Origin: Lingula anatina
Lineage: Eukaryota; Brachiopoda; Lingulata; Lingulida; Lingulidae
Direction: 5' to 3'
DNA length: 64,000 nt
Assembly (NCBI RefSeq): GCF_001039355.2
Contig: NW_019775658.1
Coordinates: 389,846-453,845 of the forward strand
The position numbers were made by a program, and so were the translations under genes. Under the pieces are notes generated by a model. It was not told where the DNA came from. It was given only the letters and a program-made list of their open reading frames with translations, and did not search any database. Shown here piece by piece: positions 62,642-64,000 of this stretch (positions are counted from its first letter, which is position 1; the number at the start of each line of letters is the position of its first letter).

Positions 62642-63892
62642 GATGTATGAAGCTGGCAACAATATCAACAAACTTTCTAGAACTGACTCACCTGATAATC
62701 CTGAACTCTCTCAGACTAGTTGACCCCAAAGCTTTTATTACTTGCCAGCAAATAATCATTACCCAATCTTCCTGGAGCTGAAACGAGAGTAATACCAATG
62801 TAACATCAACCGAGGAAGTGACTTTCATCTGCCTAACACTACAAATGTATTCTGAACAGTGCACTAGTACTAACACTGCCTTTCCATGAACACTTTGGTT
62901 AACATAACAGATGATGTTATTTGTATACCTGTGTTATTCTAACAACTTTAAAAAGTGTTACGTTTCTAGGAGACTACAAATTCCACCAAAATTTACATAG
63001 TTCATGGGCAGCAAGGATCATCAGGTGGTAAATTTGATCTTTTTTTTTTTTTTTCAATATCAATTTATTGCATTTATCTGATAAGATATGATCATACAAA
63101 TTTTTCTGTCTTCAGACAAGTTTAATTAGAAGTGGTTAATATACCCAACATGTTTAAAATCCTACTCTTTGTCACTTAGCTATCCTTTACCTGGAATTAA
63201 TGTGTGCCCCTTTTGCTTAATTGTTAATTTGTCAACCCTCAACAAACTTGTATTAAATTTCATATTGAGTTGTATGGCCTTTTAGGGAGTATCAGTCATT
63301 ACTTCCTTGACATGATTTCAAAATTGCTGGCAATTCCCTCCAATGCTGCCTGTGCCAATAAGGTTAAAAATTGATGAAGCTTCCAGGAAAATTGCATAAG
63401 TGGTCATTTGTTGATCTACTGGTAACTTCTGTCTAGACTGCTGGTATGATTGCGTTAGAAATATCTGCACAAAGACGTATATTATGGATAGTGATCTATT
63501 CCCTACCTCCAATCTCACTCTACTAGGGGAAATATAGAAAAGGGTTAAAAATGTTCAATTTTCCATGGCAATACCATGATGTATATGCCCCGACTAGACA
63601 CCTCCTGCAGTTATAACCTGCAGTTTTTGTTTTTTTTTTCAAAATCATTTAGATCTGTGTGAAATTCAAAAGCAGACCAAGATAAACTCTTTTTAAAACT
63701 CATTCATTCATGAGAAGCCACTACTTCAAACTGAGAGTTTCCATGCAAGCAAATGGTTTTGAGAAGTCTCAGTTTCTCTACTAGTACTAGTTTTTATGTA
63801 GTACAATGAATTGTTCACTTTTTACATGTTACCCTTGCCAAAGAGGATGGCTTTTGATGAAAATTTTTGAGGGTATGTCAGATATGGCCTAA
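62642..63892. other. Non-coding stretch
   Basis: No gene or repeat is supported apart from short T runs. Confidence 0.5.
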
Positions 63893-63926
63893 GAACGCAT
63901 TCAGAACAAGTTGATCTATGGACTAA
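63893..63926. mobile_element. Fragment of the 60.5-kb fold-back MITE family
   Basis: GAACAAGTTGATCTATGGAC near 63903 matches GAACTTAGTTGATCCACGGAC at the start of the 60536 element. Only the outer end is present before a different element begins at 63929. Confidence 0.4.
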
Positions 63927-63928
63927 GG

Positions 63929-64000
63929 CAGGGGCGGATCCAGAGATATTTTTTGAAAGTCTTCCAAATGATCTTTGTTGGGCCATCCTCCATTTTTGAC
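63929..64000. mobile_element. Start of a hAT-like element, cut by the window edge
   Basis: CAGGGGCGGATCCAG is a terminus I know from hAT-type non-autonomous elements in many animal genomes. Only 72 bp are visible, so the other end and the 8-bp target duplication (expected GACTAAGG) cannot be checked. It appears to interrupt the MITE fragment next to it. Confidence 0.5.

Overview
This is a eukaryotic, almost certainly invertebrate animal, genomic window. It is AT-rich and mostly non-coding. Microsatellites of the (AG)n, (CA/GT)n, (AT)n and (AAT)n types are frequent, small inverted-repeat DNA transposons are scattered through it, and the only convincing genes carry GT-AG spliceosomal introns. 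Nothing bacterial or organellar is present, and I see no rRNA, tRNA or CRISPR. The species cannot be fixed from the sequence; a marine invertebrate would fit. Nearly all other reading frames of 60-110 codons look like chance openings in AT-rich DNA.

Layout. 1-31.0 kb: non-coding DNA with microsatellites, a GC-rich coding-like patch (8377-8490), a Harbinger-like MITE (10153-10367) and a truncated relative near 15.1 kb, a diverged tandem duplication (12.87-13.2 kb), a minisatellite (19.5 kb) and a spaced series of CpG-rich palindromes (24.2-27.4 kb). 31.0-41.9 kb: two consecutive long direct duplications (about 2.1 kb and 3.35 kb). 41.9-47.2 kb: non-coding, with a (GT)n tract and a perfect 17-bp-arm palindrome. 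47.2-53.9 kb: a convergent pair of intact multi-exon genes. 53.9-64.0 kb: non-coding, with three further inverted-repeat elements, one short duplication at an N, and the start of a hAT-like element at the window edge.

The main biological content is the convergent pair. The plus gene (47394-50264, four exons, about 571 aa) joins an N-terminal THAP zinc finger to a DDE_Tnp_4-type (IS5/Harbinger-related) transposase with all three catalytic acidic residues. The minus gene (53793-51142, three exons, about 578 aa) joins SAP, SWIM zinc-finger and YqaJ-type nuclease domains. A THAP-DDE transposase paired with a YqaJ nuclease matches the ISL2EU type of eukaryotic DNA transposon as I recall it, and both reading frames can be assembled without a stop, so this may be a recently active autonomous element. 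I could not find its terminal inverted repeats. Its transposase gene carries an internal tandem duplication that made an extra in-frame exon.

The window is probably four contigs joined by single-base gaps (N at 33163, 38527, 56147). At each N the end of the left contig is repeated in the right contig, which is what unmerged allelic contig ends look like. The duplications at 31-42 kb and 56 kb should therefore be treated as probable assembly artefacts until tested, and the true locus may be about 5.5-6 kb shorter.
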